Notes: a model not told the origin generated them from the letters alone. A stretch of 64,000 bases of DNA from Margaritifera margaritifera (GCA_029931535.1 JAQPZY010001569.1:465001-529000); one strand, 5' to 3'; shown: positions 1-11,787, numbered from the stretch's first letter. Made by a program: numbers and translations.

Positions 1-133
1 CAGTCACGTGACTATATTACGTAACGTTTGAAACAGCTAATATACAGTGGAACACATGTAATCTGGTCATGAAAGGTATCAAATGTTTAGTCGTTTTGAG
101 CTGACTACACTTAACTGAGTTATCAGTATAGTA

Positions 134-956
134 TTGCACCTAGAGTGTGGGCTCATTTTTTTGTCCCATGTTCCCCAAATATTGACCCTGTGTGCCCCTC
201 TGAGCGCTTTTTTGTCAGGAAAAAAATTAAACAAATATGCCTACACTTTCCTTCACGGATGTGCATCCACCTCTATGTTTGCGCTAGCAATGACTAAATT
301 CGCTAAAAGTGATAAAACCTGTGAGATGGCAATCAATATCCATTTCAAAACAATGAATCTGGCAATGAAAACATTCAAGGTTTGTTGTAGTCGGCCGAGT
401 TGCTAAAGTCTTTGACCGCCACTATTGTAACGTATTTTCGAGGTTAAAGTCACACCTACGGCAGCGAAGATTTAATTTATTCTCAGGCTGAATTAATGAT
501 AAAAGGTACCAATTTGTGCTAATACACAATTTGTCATTTGCTTAATGATTTAATACACTTAAAAGAAAAGTAATTAAGAAAACATGGGTATTTATTATAA
601 TAAATGCTAGTTGATAATGATTGAACACTAAAGTTAAATGAGAGCAAGATCCGGAACGGAAAATTCCATGGTGCAGTTCATTTCAGGTTAACCATATATT
701 GAAACATGTTAATGTTTTCATGAGTGAATTGATCACACGATGCAACGTTTATTGCAATAATGTAAATGTCAAAGGAAAATATGAGAAAGTTAAGGTGGCA
801 AAGGTGTCGAAGCAAATAAGATTATCTCATATTTTTTTAGCACCTCTAATGCATTATGTACTACAATTTTCCTTTGTCCCTTTAAAATGTTGTGTGTCCC
901 CCAAATATGGAGGGGAAGGGACACAGTGTTCCCTGATCTTGGGATCCTAGGTGCAA
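134..956. mobile_element. Possible TIR-bounded element, 823 bp, non-coding
   Basis: The left end reads TTGCACCTAG and the right end CTAGGTGCAA, an exact 10-bp inverted repeat. Just inside both ends are related GTCCC...CCCCAAAT tracts in opposite orientation (about 165-180 and 890-910), so the similarity extends loosely inward. I see no clear target-site duplication and no transposase frame. The two open frames inside carry no recognisable domain. This could be an old MITE or a chance inverted repeat. Confidence 0.28.
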
Positions 957-1145
957 CACTGCATTATGACGCTGAAACAGACTACATTTTCAGACAACAT
1001 TGGGAACGGAAACGGAATACTTAGAGGTCAATTTATATGTGGGCAAGTTCTAAACAGTCTAACAAAAATAGTAGATGGAAACTATTATATATAATGACTT
1101 TCCTTGAAATTGGATTGCGTGATTTTCCTTAACCAAAGAAACAGT

Positions 1146-2575
1146 TCATAAACCTTGTGAATCTCGTGCGTATGAAAGGTCAGAAGTAATTAAACAAGAG
1201 TCCCTTGAAGGAACCGACGCTCTACTGGCTGAAAAGAATGTACAGGAATTCAAGATAAAACCATTTCTTCCTTTTAACTGCGGAGTGTTCAAACCATCTT
1301 TGATATTCTTCAGGGATAACAAGATTTTCAAATTAACTGCTGTGGTCGACATATTTGAAGTCAACCTGGCACCATTTCATTTAGGACCAACAAGGTATCA
1401 TACGAAGTCTTCTGGTGGAAACCCCATGTTGATATGATTTTCCGTTTTTGAGGAGCAACGATAACAAGATTTTCAAGATGGATACCATAGTGGCCATAGT
1501 CGATATCAGACTGGCACCATTTCTATTTAGTACCAACTAGACATCATAAGAAATCTTTTGGTGATAGCACAATATCGATATGATCAGCCGTCTAGGAAAA
1601 GTAGTGATAACAATATTTTCAAGATGGTCATTGTGGCACTCAAATTAGAAGTCAGATCGGCCCCATTTTCATTTACGACCAAGTACACATCATAAGAAGT
1701 CGTTTAGTGAAAACTGTATCCTGATATGACCATGCATTCAGGAGAATTAGTAATCACAAGATTTTCAAGATGGTCACTGTGGCAGGCATACTGAGTGTCT
1801 GAATGGCACCATCAGGACCATCTAGTCACCATAAGAAGTTGTTTAGTAAAAAACCCATGTTTGAACGACAATCCATTCAGGATGAGCAGTGATAACAATA
1901 TTTTCAAGATGGCCGCTGTTGTGGCTATATTGGACACCAGATTGACACCATTTTCGTTCTGGACCAACTTTACATCATAAGAAGTCTTCTGGTGAAAACC
2001 GCATGTCAATATGACTCTCTATTCAGGGGGAGTAGCAATCACAAGATTTTCAAGATGGCTGCTGTGACAGTCATATTGGATATAAGATTGTCACCATTTT
2101 CATTTAGAACTAACTGGACATCATACGAAGTCTTCTGGCGAAACCCAGTGTCAAATATGACTTTCCGTTCAGGAGGAGTAGCGATAACAAGATTTTCAAG
2201 ATGGCTGCTGTGGCGGTCATATTGGACATCAAATCGACATCATTTTCAAGTAAAACCAACTAAACATCATAAGAAGGCTTTTAGTGAAAACCCCATGTTG
2301 ACATGGCCATCCATTCAGGGGAAGTAGCAATAACAAGATTTTCAAGGTGGCCACTATGATGGCCATATTTGGATGTCCGAGCGGCACCATATTAATTTGG
2401 AACAAACTAGACCATGGAATCAATGTGTTTGCAAAGTTCATGGTAATCCTCTGAGTAGTTTAGGAGGAGTAGCGATAACAAACTTGTGCTAACGGACGTA
2501 CGGACGACGGACAAAAGACCATCCCATAAGCTCCTCTGGTCTATAACCAGTAGAATTAAATATAAGGAATTTCTT
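1146..2575 (+). mobile_element. Pearl/Helitron-like element containing the 146-bp array
   Basis: The satellite stops within ATAACAA and passes into ACGGACGTACGGACGACGG and then CCCATAAGCTCC. A unique left part, a core of roughly 150-bp tandem units and a GGACGGAC-type right end is the plan of the 'pearl' elements of oysters and other bivalves, thought to be derived from Helitrons. The resemblance is to architecture and end sequence from general knowledge. No Rep or helicase frame is present, so any such element would be non-autonomous. Confidence 0.4.
1240..2482 (+). repeat. 146-bp tandem satellite, about 8.5 copies
   Basis: The anchor AAGATTTTCAAGATGG recurs at about 1321, 1466, 1612, 1758, 1897, 2043, 2189 and 2335, and a truncated copy ends at about 2481. 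Spacings are 145, 146, 146, 139, 146, 146, 146 and 146 bp. Copies differ by scattered substitutions, so the array is old. Several short open frames on both strands are products of the repeat and are not genes. Confidence 0.9.
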
Positions 2576-2579
2576 CCAA

Positions 2580-3594
2580 GCAACTTTAATACATATATGT
2601 AGTTTAGCATTGATCAAATGACCCTTATCATTAACGTTACTCTTACACTTTATCTACTTAAAGCAAGTACAAGCATGGAAAAGTGTAGGCAAATTGTTAA
2701 GACTTTAATTTTTAATACTAGATTGGAGATTGATAATCTAATGGCCTTCAACTGATCAGAGTTAAAGCAATATATATATAAGAATTTCCAGTAAAGTTAT
2801 AAATTTGTCCTAACAACTGTTTAAAACATTGGCATCCTGGAAAAAAAGAAACACCGATATAGTTGTAAAAACGCGCCAAACGTTTTAGAGGACAGACAAA
2901 GAAAAAAAAAAAGAGAAAAAAAAATTAAACCATACTTATAACTGGAATTAAAAGATTTATATTCAAATTTCACTACATGTGTTAAATGGAAAAATCTTTT
3001 AAATCCATCCACGCGTTGTTTACTAAAGGCCGCACTTATGAACCCATACACCGTAACGATATCGATGACAGATTGCTACAGACCTACAAAAGAACTTCAA
3101 AACTCACAGAGAGGGAATTAGTTAACGCGTGGATTGCTTGTTCTCACAACATGTAAATCATGAACCGGCGGGGAAATACAAACTTTCTTTCCACTCATTT
3201 GCCAGAAAGATAAATCTCTTTGCCATATGCTCTTTGTATGACGTTTCGAATTCCCTAGGTTGTTAAAGAAATATTATGCTCCCCCCCCCCTCCGTTATCA
3301 CCACCTTATCATCAACACACGAGGATTATAGAAGCCGTTCATAACTTTAGGTTGTATCAGGCTGATGAGGTAATAGCCTAGACGATGACGTAAAACCTGA
3401 CATCATCGTTTGAATTCTTTATATAGATCAAATTGACTAAAAAGTAGTGGAAACAAGGTTTAATCAAAGAAAATACATATAAAAATAATAGATTCGCCGG
3501 TCACTTTATTATGCATATTATAGTGAAAAGAAAAGAATAAATCAAAAATGTATATTGTATATACTCACGTATAATTGAAATCCAAATGCAAATA
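2580..3594. other. No gene seen
   Basis: AT-rich unique-looking sequence with an A-rich tract near 2900-2930 and a run of ten C near 3281. I recognise no coding region or repeat. Confidence 0.6.
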
Positions 3595-3737
3595 ACATAG
3601 ACCTTGATCTGCCGTCGCATAATGCGCCGGCAGATCAGGGTCTATGTTGTTTGTTCTACTGATTAGTCTTTACAAACTGCATAGACCCAGATCTGCCGGC
3701 GCATAATGCGACGGCAGATCTGGGTCTATGCAGTTTG
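3595..3737. repeat. Two nested palindromes, mutually inverted (foldback)
   Basis: Palindrome 1 (3595-3648) and palindrome 2 (3673-3737) each fold into a hairpin around GCATAATGC, with about 26- and 31-bp arms and only one or two mismatches. Both carry the same core (AGATC...GGTCTATG), so the two palindromes are themselves copies separated by 24 bp. Nothing codes here. It may be a foldback or MITE-type insertion, or a recently duplicated hairpin. Confidence 0.85.
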
Positions 3738-5605
3738 CAGTTGGCATAGCCTTATACGCGAGTAAAGACGGTATATTATCTATAAAAACCTTTATGCTTG
3801 GGACTGTCTCATACGATTTGATACTTTTGGTAAGGCAGGATAGTATTGACAAATCCCCAAAGCTCCACATATCTACCACCAACTGTCTATCAATTGTTTA
3901 TTCGAAATTTCTATATTAGCTAACAAATCTCATGCCGGTTTATGTGTGAGTTGTTACGTACTAACACCTGGAGTACTTAACATGTTTAAATCATTGGCAG
4001 AGTGTTTTACTGACGTTCAACCATGTGGTTTTCATTATTTACCGTGAACAAATTCAAATTGCTATTACTACATTTCTCCTCATCCAATGTTTGTGAAATT
4101 TTTCACTATTAACTGAATATTTCTCGCTAATATACCGGTAAATTATCCGAATGGAAAAGGTTGATTTTATATAAAATGTTATGTTAATGAGTATGTGTGG
4201 TTATTGTGGCTCTGGCGAATCATTCATTAGGGATCAAATCTATTTAGTTTGTATCAGAACAACTGTCTCACCACAGTACGTCCGTTATGTACCTGTGTAA
4301 CCGTTGCTGTGATTGGATGTATGAAAAATCCTTTTCATTTGTGACGTTATAATCTTTACCCATACGTCACACATTGAGCTTTAAATGGATATAGACTATA
4401 CATATCTCGTTCACGCAGGCGGAACAAAAATATTACGCCGCTTCTGCCATATTGGTTTTTATATGGAATTCCTTCGGTTGTGCTCTGGACTTTTGCAGTT
4501 TTACACAGGGTTCAAAATTTGAAGGAAATGCATTCCTCTGATTTTCACCACTGTTAATCTTTGTTAAAAAGAATTTTAAAAAAAGAAATATTTAAAAAAA
4601 CCTACAATTTTCTTTATTTTGATATCTGAACGATTGGGGTTGATTTTTTTTTTAAAATACATAGCTAGACCTTATTTCGTATGTGCATCTCATAGAAGAC
4701 TCTTAGCTCTTAGTTTTTTAATATTTTAAACTTTCATATACACACTTTCAGAAAATAATAATGTTTACACTGTTCAAATTCATTTCTGTGTTTCAAGGAC
4801 AGACAAAGTTGGTGTACTTTGAGCTGTTTCAGGTACATTTGCCAGCAGAAATGTTCAAACAGCAGAGGATTTTCCAAATATTTTTTTTAAAAAATACCTG
4901 TAAATCCAAGTAGATTAAAGACATGAAAGTCTATATTTAACTTTTTCTACACTGTGAGAATTATAGAGCTAACAACTTTGCCCTGTGCCTGCCTCACTTT
5001 CAAAGGTGCTCCATAACTCCGAGAGCAACTTTAATTTCAGCAAGATTTATTCCCCTTGTATTTTTCTTATCAAAGAGGAATCCCTTTCTTTTCGTTTTTA
5101 TTTTTAAAAAAAACAACAGATTGCTGCAACATTGTTGTTTATACTGGGATAGGTGCTTGTTTGCTTTATTGACTGTTAAAAGAGTGGTTGATTTAAAAAA
5201 AAATAAAACATTTAAGGTCGACCACTGCTGCTAATACGCCTCTCAGTGTGTTACCTCCCATGGATACGTTAATACCTCGGTGACAACGCTGTAAATTAGT
5301 GGCAAAATGCATCCTGGAGAAATCCGTACGCTTTGATGACTGTGACACATTCAATTTAGACTGCATTTGGTGCGATATTTTCTTTACAGTGGCTTTCGTA
5401 TAAAATGGGAATATTTTGCCATATTTTGTTTGGATTTCAATCTGTGATAATATATATAAAACGTAGGATCCAGTCAACGCGCTCGTGTATTAATGCGCGA
5501 AGAAGATGTACAAAGGTTTTGATAACCCTGAGATCAAAAAAGACTTCCGGCAGCGATACATTCTGAAAGAGTATGAGCTGCGAGTAGTGTGCAGTTTTTA
5601 TAATG
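3738..5605. other. No gene seen
   Basis: AT-rich sequence with T-rich and A-rich tracts. The stretch 4279-4309 (CCGTTATGTACCTGTGTAAC region) reappears with few changes at about 5666-5696. No coding region is recognisable. Confidence 0.55.
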
Positions 5606-5696
5606 GACGTACTGGCTCTGCCCAGTTGTCCTAGTCTGTATACAGACAACTGGACAGACCCAGTACCTCTGTTATGTATCTATGTAACCGTTGTTC
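5606..5696. repeat. Hairpin plus diverged copy of the 4.28-kb motif
   Basis: CCAGTTGTC...AGTCTGTATACAGACAACTGG forms an inverted repeat centred near 5640, inside a longer imperfect palindrome bounded by GTACTGG and CCAGTAC. Directly after it, the motif TGTTATGTATCTATGTAACC repeats the sequence found at 4279-4309. This may be the end of a small dispersed element. Confidence 0.5.
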
Positions 5697-5846
5697 CGGG
5701 TTTTTTTTATATACTTTTTGTTTCTTCATTTTTTTAAAAATCCTTTAGACGAGAAGAGACAGTGCCAAGGTTGAGCAGCTCTGGGCACATTGTCTCATAA
5801 TACATAAATACATATAGTATACAATATATGTAGACATTTTGACAGT

Positions 5847-5848
<2 letters not shown>

Positions 5849-5907
<59 letters not shown>
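5849..5907 (+). repeat. (GA)n microsatellite
   Basis: An uninterrupted GA dinucleotide run of about 59 bp. Confidence 0.98.
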
Positions 5908-5910
<3 letters not shown>

Positions 5911-6018
5911 AAGACTTTGGTATATTTCTATTACTGAAAAGTCCTTATAGCTTCTCTATCATGGCTTACAAAGATACTTGACTATAAGCCTGTTGTTGAG
6001 AATATATCACTTCTGAAC

Positions 6019-6780
6019 TTAATCACAAGAAATATGTAGAATAACATATTTGAAAGACCATAATGGGATGTCAGAGGTCATCCTGAACGAATCACACGTG
6101 TAAAATTCATGGATGAAAATGACATAAGTGACATATATGCAAGTCATTCTTCTCTTTAGGAATCCCATCTGCCATGCATTATTGACATATATGTTTCTGT
6201 TTGATAAAGGCTGTTGATATAATTTTTTTAAGTTTTGAAAGAGAGATAAACTTTCCTCAAGTCTCATTTTATAGACATAACATTTACCATGTAAAAAAAT
6301 GTGATCCAAGATTCTGTCTGTTCCACCATCGTTAGTTTCACCTAAAATGTTCCTTTTGGTAGTAAAATTAAGATGCTGAATCTTTGGGCAATTATTCATA
6401 ATTCAAGGCAGCAAAGTATTCCAGAAAGAAACAGTTTTATTGCATCCCCTCAAAAAATATGTTAATGTTTCTGAAGAATTTCTACAAAATGAGCAGTACG
6501 AGTACAGATTTTGGATAGAAAACTATTATTTGCCAAAGTTCTGTGAATTAGTCGGAACTGGAACCATCGAAGCTTTGAATCTTTTACGACTGATTATATT
6601 TGAAAAAAAATGGTCTTCTCCAAACATTCGACTCTGGAATATTTAAATCATTGAAATTTGGGTATTTCGTCAATAATTGAGATTATTTCGTAAAAATATC
6701 GACAGCCTTTATCATATTTTCTAAGATGTTTAATACTCAATGGACAGATGGATCTATCACAGATATTTTCTTTTGGGATT
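6019..6780 (-). pseudogene. L1/Tx1-like LINE, C-terminal end of ORF2 (decayed)
   Basis: Read on the minus strand, the segment gives the post-reverse-transcriptase tail typical of L1/Tx1-type LINEs. A stretch with KLRWFQFRLIHRTLANN sits at about 6520-6590. A degenerate HIF-x-GC / SFWNTLL tract follows at about 6410-6470, corresponding to the usual Cys/His tail. A 126-residue open end with LNFTTKRNILGETNDGGTD closes it. At least two stops or frameshifts break it and the 5' part, including the polymerase domain, is absent. The family assignment comes from recognising the tail pattern. Confidence 0.6.
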
Positions 6781-7404
6781 ATAAATAATTTTTTGAGATA
6801 TTCTATCACCGCTTGTATGATATCTATATACTCAAAAACGTTTGTTTTTGTAGCGTATATTTCTTGTATTTTTTCTTGTTATAAGAATTTCCCATTACGA
6901 TGTGAAATATCAATAATATACGGGTGATTCCTTTCTAATACCATCTTCTTAGAAAAATATATGTGCCTCCGACCTTTATGTTATTTTTAAACAAAAGAGG
7001 TTCGACTTGGAAATCATCATCATATTTTGCCGAAAGTTTTCCAGAAAAGTTCTGCCAAGATACAATAACGTCCTTCCAAAAGTTCTGAATATTTTGTTAT
7101 AACTTTTTTGTTTCTTTGAACCTGTCAATAAATAATTTAATGCTAATAAAAGAAAAAATAACGTTCTGTAAAACGATCTGCAGCTGCACCTACAGCACGC
7201 CGCACATCTGCATTGGACGTAGCACAGGTAAATGACAGTGACGAAAAAATGTCGGAGAAGGAGAAACAATTCTGCTACTGAGCAAAAAGCATACTGTAAA
7301 ATCCTGGGGCTCTTAGGGTACTCTGACTGATATCAAGGTCGACTTGGATAAAGTTTACGGATGTAATTCTGTCATATCCTACAATTTTGAGGTCGTTTCA
7401 TTGT

Positions 7405-7512
7405 TTTAAAGATAGTTGCGAATCCATGGAAGATAACCCACATTCTGGAAGATCGTTGTCTGCGATTAGTGAGCGGGAAGTGACTGCTGTGAAGGTGGCA
7501 GGCAATTTATGA
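7405..7512 (+). pseudogene. Mariner-like transposase N-terminal fragment
   Basis: The frame reads FKDSCESMEDNPHSGRSLSA and then a short charged segment before a stop. The pattern F-K-x-x-x-E-S-x-E-D-x-P-x-S-G-R is the linker after the first helix-turn-helix of mariner-family transposases. No DDD/DDE catalytic part follows. The piece is about 35 residues of a protein that is normally about 340, so this is a scrap. Confidence 0.45.
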
Positions 7513-7589
7513 AAATATTTGATGCAAAGTGCAAGATATTTCTATTATCACGGGCATTAATTTGCCAGCTGTTTGTAATATATATATAT

Positions 7590-7786
7590 TTTTTCCACCG
7601 AACTGCGGAGCAGTGAGCGACAAGCACGGCGAGCGATTTCACCAGGGCATTGCAACAATGGAGAAATGTTATCAGGGCAAATGGAGCCCATCAATGCTTA
7701 CAGACTATTGCTGGACAGTGACAAGAGATGCTCCATTTAATGAATACAAGAGACAAGCCAAGAAGCGTCGAGTAGACACTGAATAA
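7590..7786 (+). pseudogene. Fragment of a widespread invertebrate repeat-associated protein
   Basis: About 65 residues are open to a stop, with the motif GAVSDKHGERFHQGIATMEK followed by WSPSMLTDYCW and a basic tail ending at a natural TAA. I recognise this Gly-x-x-Ser-Asp-x-His-Gly-Glu-Arg-Phe-His-Gln block as recurring in unnamed, highly duplicated proteins of insects, hydrozoans and other invertebrates, where copies behave like transposon cargo. Its function is unknown. The upstream part of the frame does not continue the family, so the copy is truncated. Confidence 0.5.
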
Positions 7787-8730
7787 GGACTAAAAATGTA
7801 CTTATATATACATAATAGTTTTTTTACTTTTGTTTCAATATATTTTTTATTTATATAACCCTTTTGCTGTTTTTTTTAAAGTGTTACATAAACAGGACAG
7901 GTGAAATATTATCAGGTTTACAATTTATGATTAAAACTCTACTATGTATACAATATACATAGATGTAAAATGTAAGAACTTAAATATCTTAGAAACAGTA
8001 GCCAGTTGCTTTAATCCCTAATAAATAGCACATTTTATCTCTGAAGCAGACGACTTCGAAAAAATTGTAGACCATTATAATCAGACTAAAGAAAGTGTGA
8101 AGTGGTACATGGTGAGTACTTTGAGGGGATGCTCTGTTGTTGGAACACCTTTGCAATTCATTTTTCGGAAGTTAAAATGCGTCTTAAAGATGCGCAAGTT
8201 CAGTTAAAATATACAGAAATTAGCAGAGGAAATTATAAATATATCTGCCAAACAATCCGTTTCAAACATAATTGATGACGGTAGATGGCACACTACTTAC
8301 AACTGGATAAAGAAACAAAATAGTTAAACTCTATACATATTTACGATATCGTTTATCAGATATTTTTTATACATACCGCATTCTGATAGGAGACCTCCCT
8401 CTTATGTAGGACTCGTTCCCCTCTCTCCTCACCGTCTTTATCTGAAACCATTGAAGTACAGTCAAATTATCAAGTGAATATTCGAGCTACAAGAAGCGGT
8501 ATATACACTAATAATCTGCGATCTTGAAAATCAAAAACCAGCGGAGGGTCGTGATACTCAATCGAAATTCAACCAATCCCCCCCCCCCTTGTTTTTTCTG
8601 CCTCTACATTTAAATGTTGAAGCCTTGCAGTAATCATCTTTTCCCTTTGACCGTTTACCTGTCCGTTTGTCCGTTCACATCTTATATCAATATTGTTCGG
8701 TGACTGTATGTCATATGCTCTTTGTGCTTC
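7787..8730. other. No gene seen
   Basis: AT-rich sequence with T-rich runs and a C-run near 8580. No recognisable coding or repeat structure apart from short low-complexity tracts. Confidence 0.55.
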
Positions 8731-8734
8731 ATGT

Positions 8735-8890
8735 TTTGGCAAAATATGTATCATATACAATATGTATCATATATAACATGTATCATATATAATATATATC
8801 ATATATACTATGGTGTTTGTATTCTCTCTATTTTTGGGGGACAGGCAACATATGTATCATATATACTATGGTGTTTTTGTTTGTTATTAT
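8735..8890. repeat. ATGTATCATATA short tandem units and a direct repeat
   Basis: Three to four units of a roughly 20-bp motif (TATGTATCATATA) are followed by a duplicated segment containing CATATATACTATGGTGTTT, seen near 8800 and again near 8858. Confidence 0.7.
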
Positions 8891-8904
8891 CTCCATTTTG
8901 GGGG

Positions 8905-8998
8905 GACAGCGTAATGGTTTGGTGGACAGTGTAATGGTCTGGGGACAGTGTAATGGTCTGGAGGACAGTGTAATGGTCTGGGGGACAGTGTAATGGTC
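8905..8998 (+). repeat. About 20-bp minisatellite (GGACAGTGTAATGGTCTG)
   Basis: Five successive units of GGACAGTGTAATGGTCTG with length variation of one or two G. Confidence 0.9.
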
Positions 8999-8999
8999 C

Positions 9000-10158
9000 C
9001 TTTTTGATCAATATTGGATAGTACAATGGGTACTTGCTCGTGACTAGCATGGTTCTGCTATTGTTAAACTAGTTTTGAACCCAATGTGATACAACAACAA
9101 TAACAACAACTACAACTACCACTACCACCACCACCAGCATCACAACGATTAATATTACTACTACAACCACCAATACGACTATAACAATTTCTGCAGCAGA
9201 TACATTGTATTATGCTAAATTTTCTAATTATTTGTTTGTCCCCGATTCTACATTTTGTTCTATCAATACAGTTATTAATGGCAAAAAGATAGTATAGCGC
9301 CTTAAAGTCTTCAAGTAATATCGCTAAATTGTACTGAGTGTATGCAGAACTCGTTCTGAACAACAATCGAAATTGCATACCTAACATCAAAGGCAGGATA
9401 AAAAGAAGTATACAGATTATTGTACCAGATGCCACGTTTGCAGCTAATTGCGCAGCACCCTGTGCAGAATCGCTGGTGCAGTCAGATAGATGCATGATAG
9501 ATAGATGCATACCGCTATGTCCCTGACACAAATGTGGAAAATTTATTTTGTTAATTCAGCAGGAGTTTGATGCGGGGCCAATATTAAGCCTCTCCAAAAA
9601 CTCTACAGTAATACATTTAGACATACATGTGCATATCACATATCGCACATACACTAGATGATATCTATACATAAAAACTAAGTATTTTTGTTTTTTAAAG
9701 AGACTGTTTTGATCGTTTAATGTTGTTGTTGTTCAAAACTCTTGACATAATATTCACAAATATACAACGTAATTCCTCAAGTAAACTCCGTTATACCAGC
9801 GTCCTATTGTTTTAACAAATATGATTTGCTGTTGAGATTTTGTACTGTTACTTTCGATTTCTTTGAAATTTAGCTGGTTAATGAAGACACACAAACAGGC
9901 TCACAAATTTCTTTGCAGATAAACAGTCCTTGCTTTTGCTGCTGATAACTTGACCATGGCAATACAATAGCGGGGAACGCACGTCCAAACGAGTGTTGAA
10001 TGCACCTACGCTGAAGGAAATTGAACACGAAATCGGCGAAGGGTCGTTTTTCAAACTCCGCGAGTTAGTCACTTTGTGTTGATTTGGAAAAAGAGAGTAG
10101 GTCTTATCAACAGTTTTCCTCTTTTTACTGACAGAATCGAGTACCGGTTTATTGGATC
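9000..10158. other. No gene seen; imperfect AAC/ACC-rich tract
   Basis: The segment 9090-9150 is an imperfect trinucleotide-rich tract (AAC, ACC, ACT). A small direct repeat, GATAGATGCAT, is present near 9485-9510. No recognisable protein on either strand. Confidence 0.55.
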
Positions 10159-10168
10159 CACTCTCTCA

Positions 10169-10474
10169 CAATCTGATTAAAATCAGATCTCCACAGCCCT
10201 ACGTGGAGATGTGACAGACACCGATAAAAGTTCATGTTTTGGTGACCTTTGGAATTCCCAGTCTGCCTATTTTAGTAGCCTATCAGCGTTGCAAAGTCGT
10301 GTTAGAGAGAGTTATCGTTAGTAACGATTTGTTCCGAATCACGTGTGTCACTTTCAGAAATTTGACAGCTGTGATTTGATTGGTAAACCACAAATCGTCA
10401 AAAGAACATGACCTCTCATTGGTGTCGTTCAGATCTTCACGTAGTGCTGTGGAGATATGATGTTAATCAGATTG
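10169..10474. mobile_element. MULE-type MITE, 306 bp, with 10-bp target duplication
   Basis: The ends are CAATCTGATTAA and TTAATCAGATTG, a perfect 12-bp terminal inverted repeat. It extends inward to about 45 bp with few mismatches; both arms share ATCTCCACAGC and CTACGTG. The element is flanked on both sides by the identical 10-mer CACTCTCTCA (10159-10168 and 10475-10484). A 9-11-bp duplication is the signature of Mutator-like transposases. The interior is non-coding, so it must have been mobilised in trans. Confidence 0.85.
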
Positions 10475-10484
10475 CACTCTCTCA

Positions 10485-11128
10485 TAACCTGTATTTACTT
10501 GTAGCCCGAGTTAAATATTGCAATAAACAGAGTTGTTTCTATGTTTCCCATTCATGAAATCATCCAAACTAAATGTTTCTATTCTTTCACGCCATAGTGT
10601 TATTTCCACCACCTATCTCAAAATAAAGAAATGGCTTTAGGCCATAATAAATACCAATCATTCACTATTCCATCTGTTTTAATGGTATGGGTGAGTGTTG
10701 ACGAACGTGTACAGTATTAAGACGAGCCATTTCTCATTTTGCCGTTGATGAAACTATTAGCTGTATTGGCAGTGAAATAAAGCATATCACTCCGGAAGGT
10801 TGCTCATGATAAAGTTGCAATATAGATAAGATCCATCCTTTTCAAAAGTATCAGCAGAGAATATTTTACTCCTAGGGATGCATCATCTTGATTGCCAACT
10901 ACTTGTTATGTGCAAAGTCACCAAAGTTACAGCACTAACCGTGACAACGTTCCCCACACGTTCGTATATCCAGCATGAATCCACTATTACAATAATCACA
11001 CCATCACCAACAACACTTCCACCGCGATCACTAACGCCACTGCTGCTGTTATGACAATGAAAAGGACACGTTGTACTGCTTGGGCGTCGACGATCACGAC
11101 GACAAAACGTTTACTACAACTATATTCA

Positions 11129-11130
<2 letters not shown>
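10485..11130. other. No gene seen
   Basis: Unique-looking AT-rich sequence. Near 10990-11050 there is a CAC/CCA-rich tract without clean periodicity. Confidence 0.55.

Positions 11131-11203
<73 letters not shown>
11131..11203 (+). repeat. (AT)n microsatellite
   Basis: An uninterrupted AT run of about 73 bp. It lies just beyond the hammerhead-like motif on the 3' side of the Penelope-like remnant when that element is read on the minus strand. Confidence 0.98.
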
Positions 11204-11206
<3 letters not shown>

Positions 11207-11212
11207 ACACAA

Positions 11213-11290
11213 AAATTGATAACGACGCAAATATAAAACAGTTTCCCAACGTTTCGAGCTAAGCAGCTCTTCGTCAGAGAAATAATTTAC
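11213..11290 (-). ncRNA. Hammerhead ribozyme-like motif of a Penelope-like element
   Basis: On the minus strand the order is CTGACGA, a hairpin GAGC...GCTC, then GAAACGT, and about 25 nt later GCGTC. This matches the hammerhead core: CUGANGA, stem II, GAAA, a short stem III (CGU with GCG, one wobble pair) and a GUC cleavage triplet. Such minimal hammerheads with a very short stem III are known in the repeats of Penelope-like elements. Pairing of stem I is weak as read, so the copy may be inactive or act only as a dimer. Plus-strand core coordinates are 11223-11277. Confidence 0.6.
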
Positions 11291-11697
11291 ATCCACAAAA
11301 CAAACACCAAACACAAAAGCCGAGAAAAACTCTTGACTCCTATATGTTTAAATGACGGGGAAATAAACAAACAAAGGATAAAGAATAGAAGAAAGAAAGA
11401 AGACAAAATTAAAAAACGGTCTAAAACGAGTAAACGACATATCTATGTTATGCTGCCATCAGCCCAAGAAAGTTGTGTAAAAATAATTCAAAGTGTTTAT
11501 CGTGCGTATCACGCAGAGAACCAAAGTGTTTTGACCTAATTCCAGGATTTGAACAATGGACTGACACCATGCGCAGCGACAAATCAATGCCATCATTAAA
11601 ATGTGCAAAGGAAATTATATCCCGGTAAAGTTATGCATGGAGGTACTAAAGAAGTATGTTAAGAGCATGGTATTGAGGGCAAATGGACAAGAGTTCA

Positions 11698-11734
<37 letters not shown>

Positions 11735-11756
11735 GCAATAATAGCAATAATAATAA

Positions 11757-11787
<31 letters not shown>

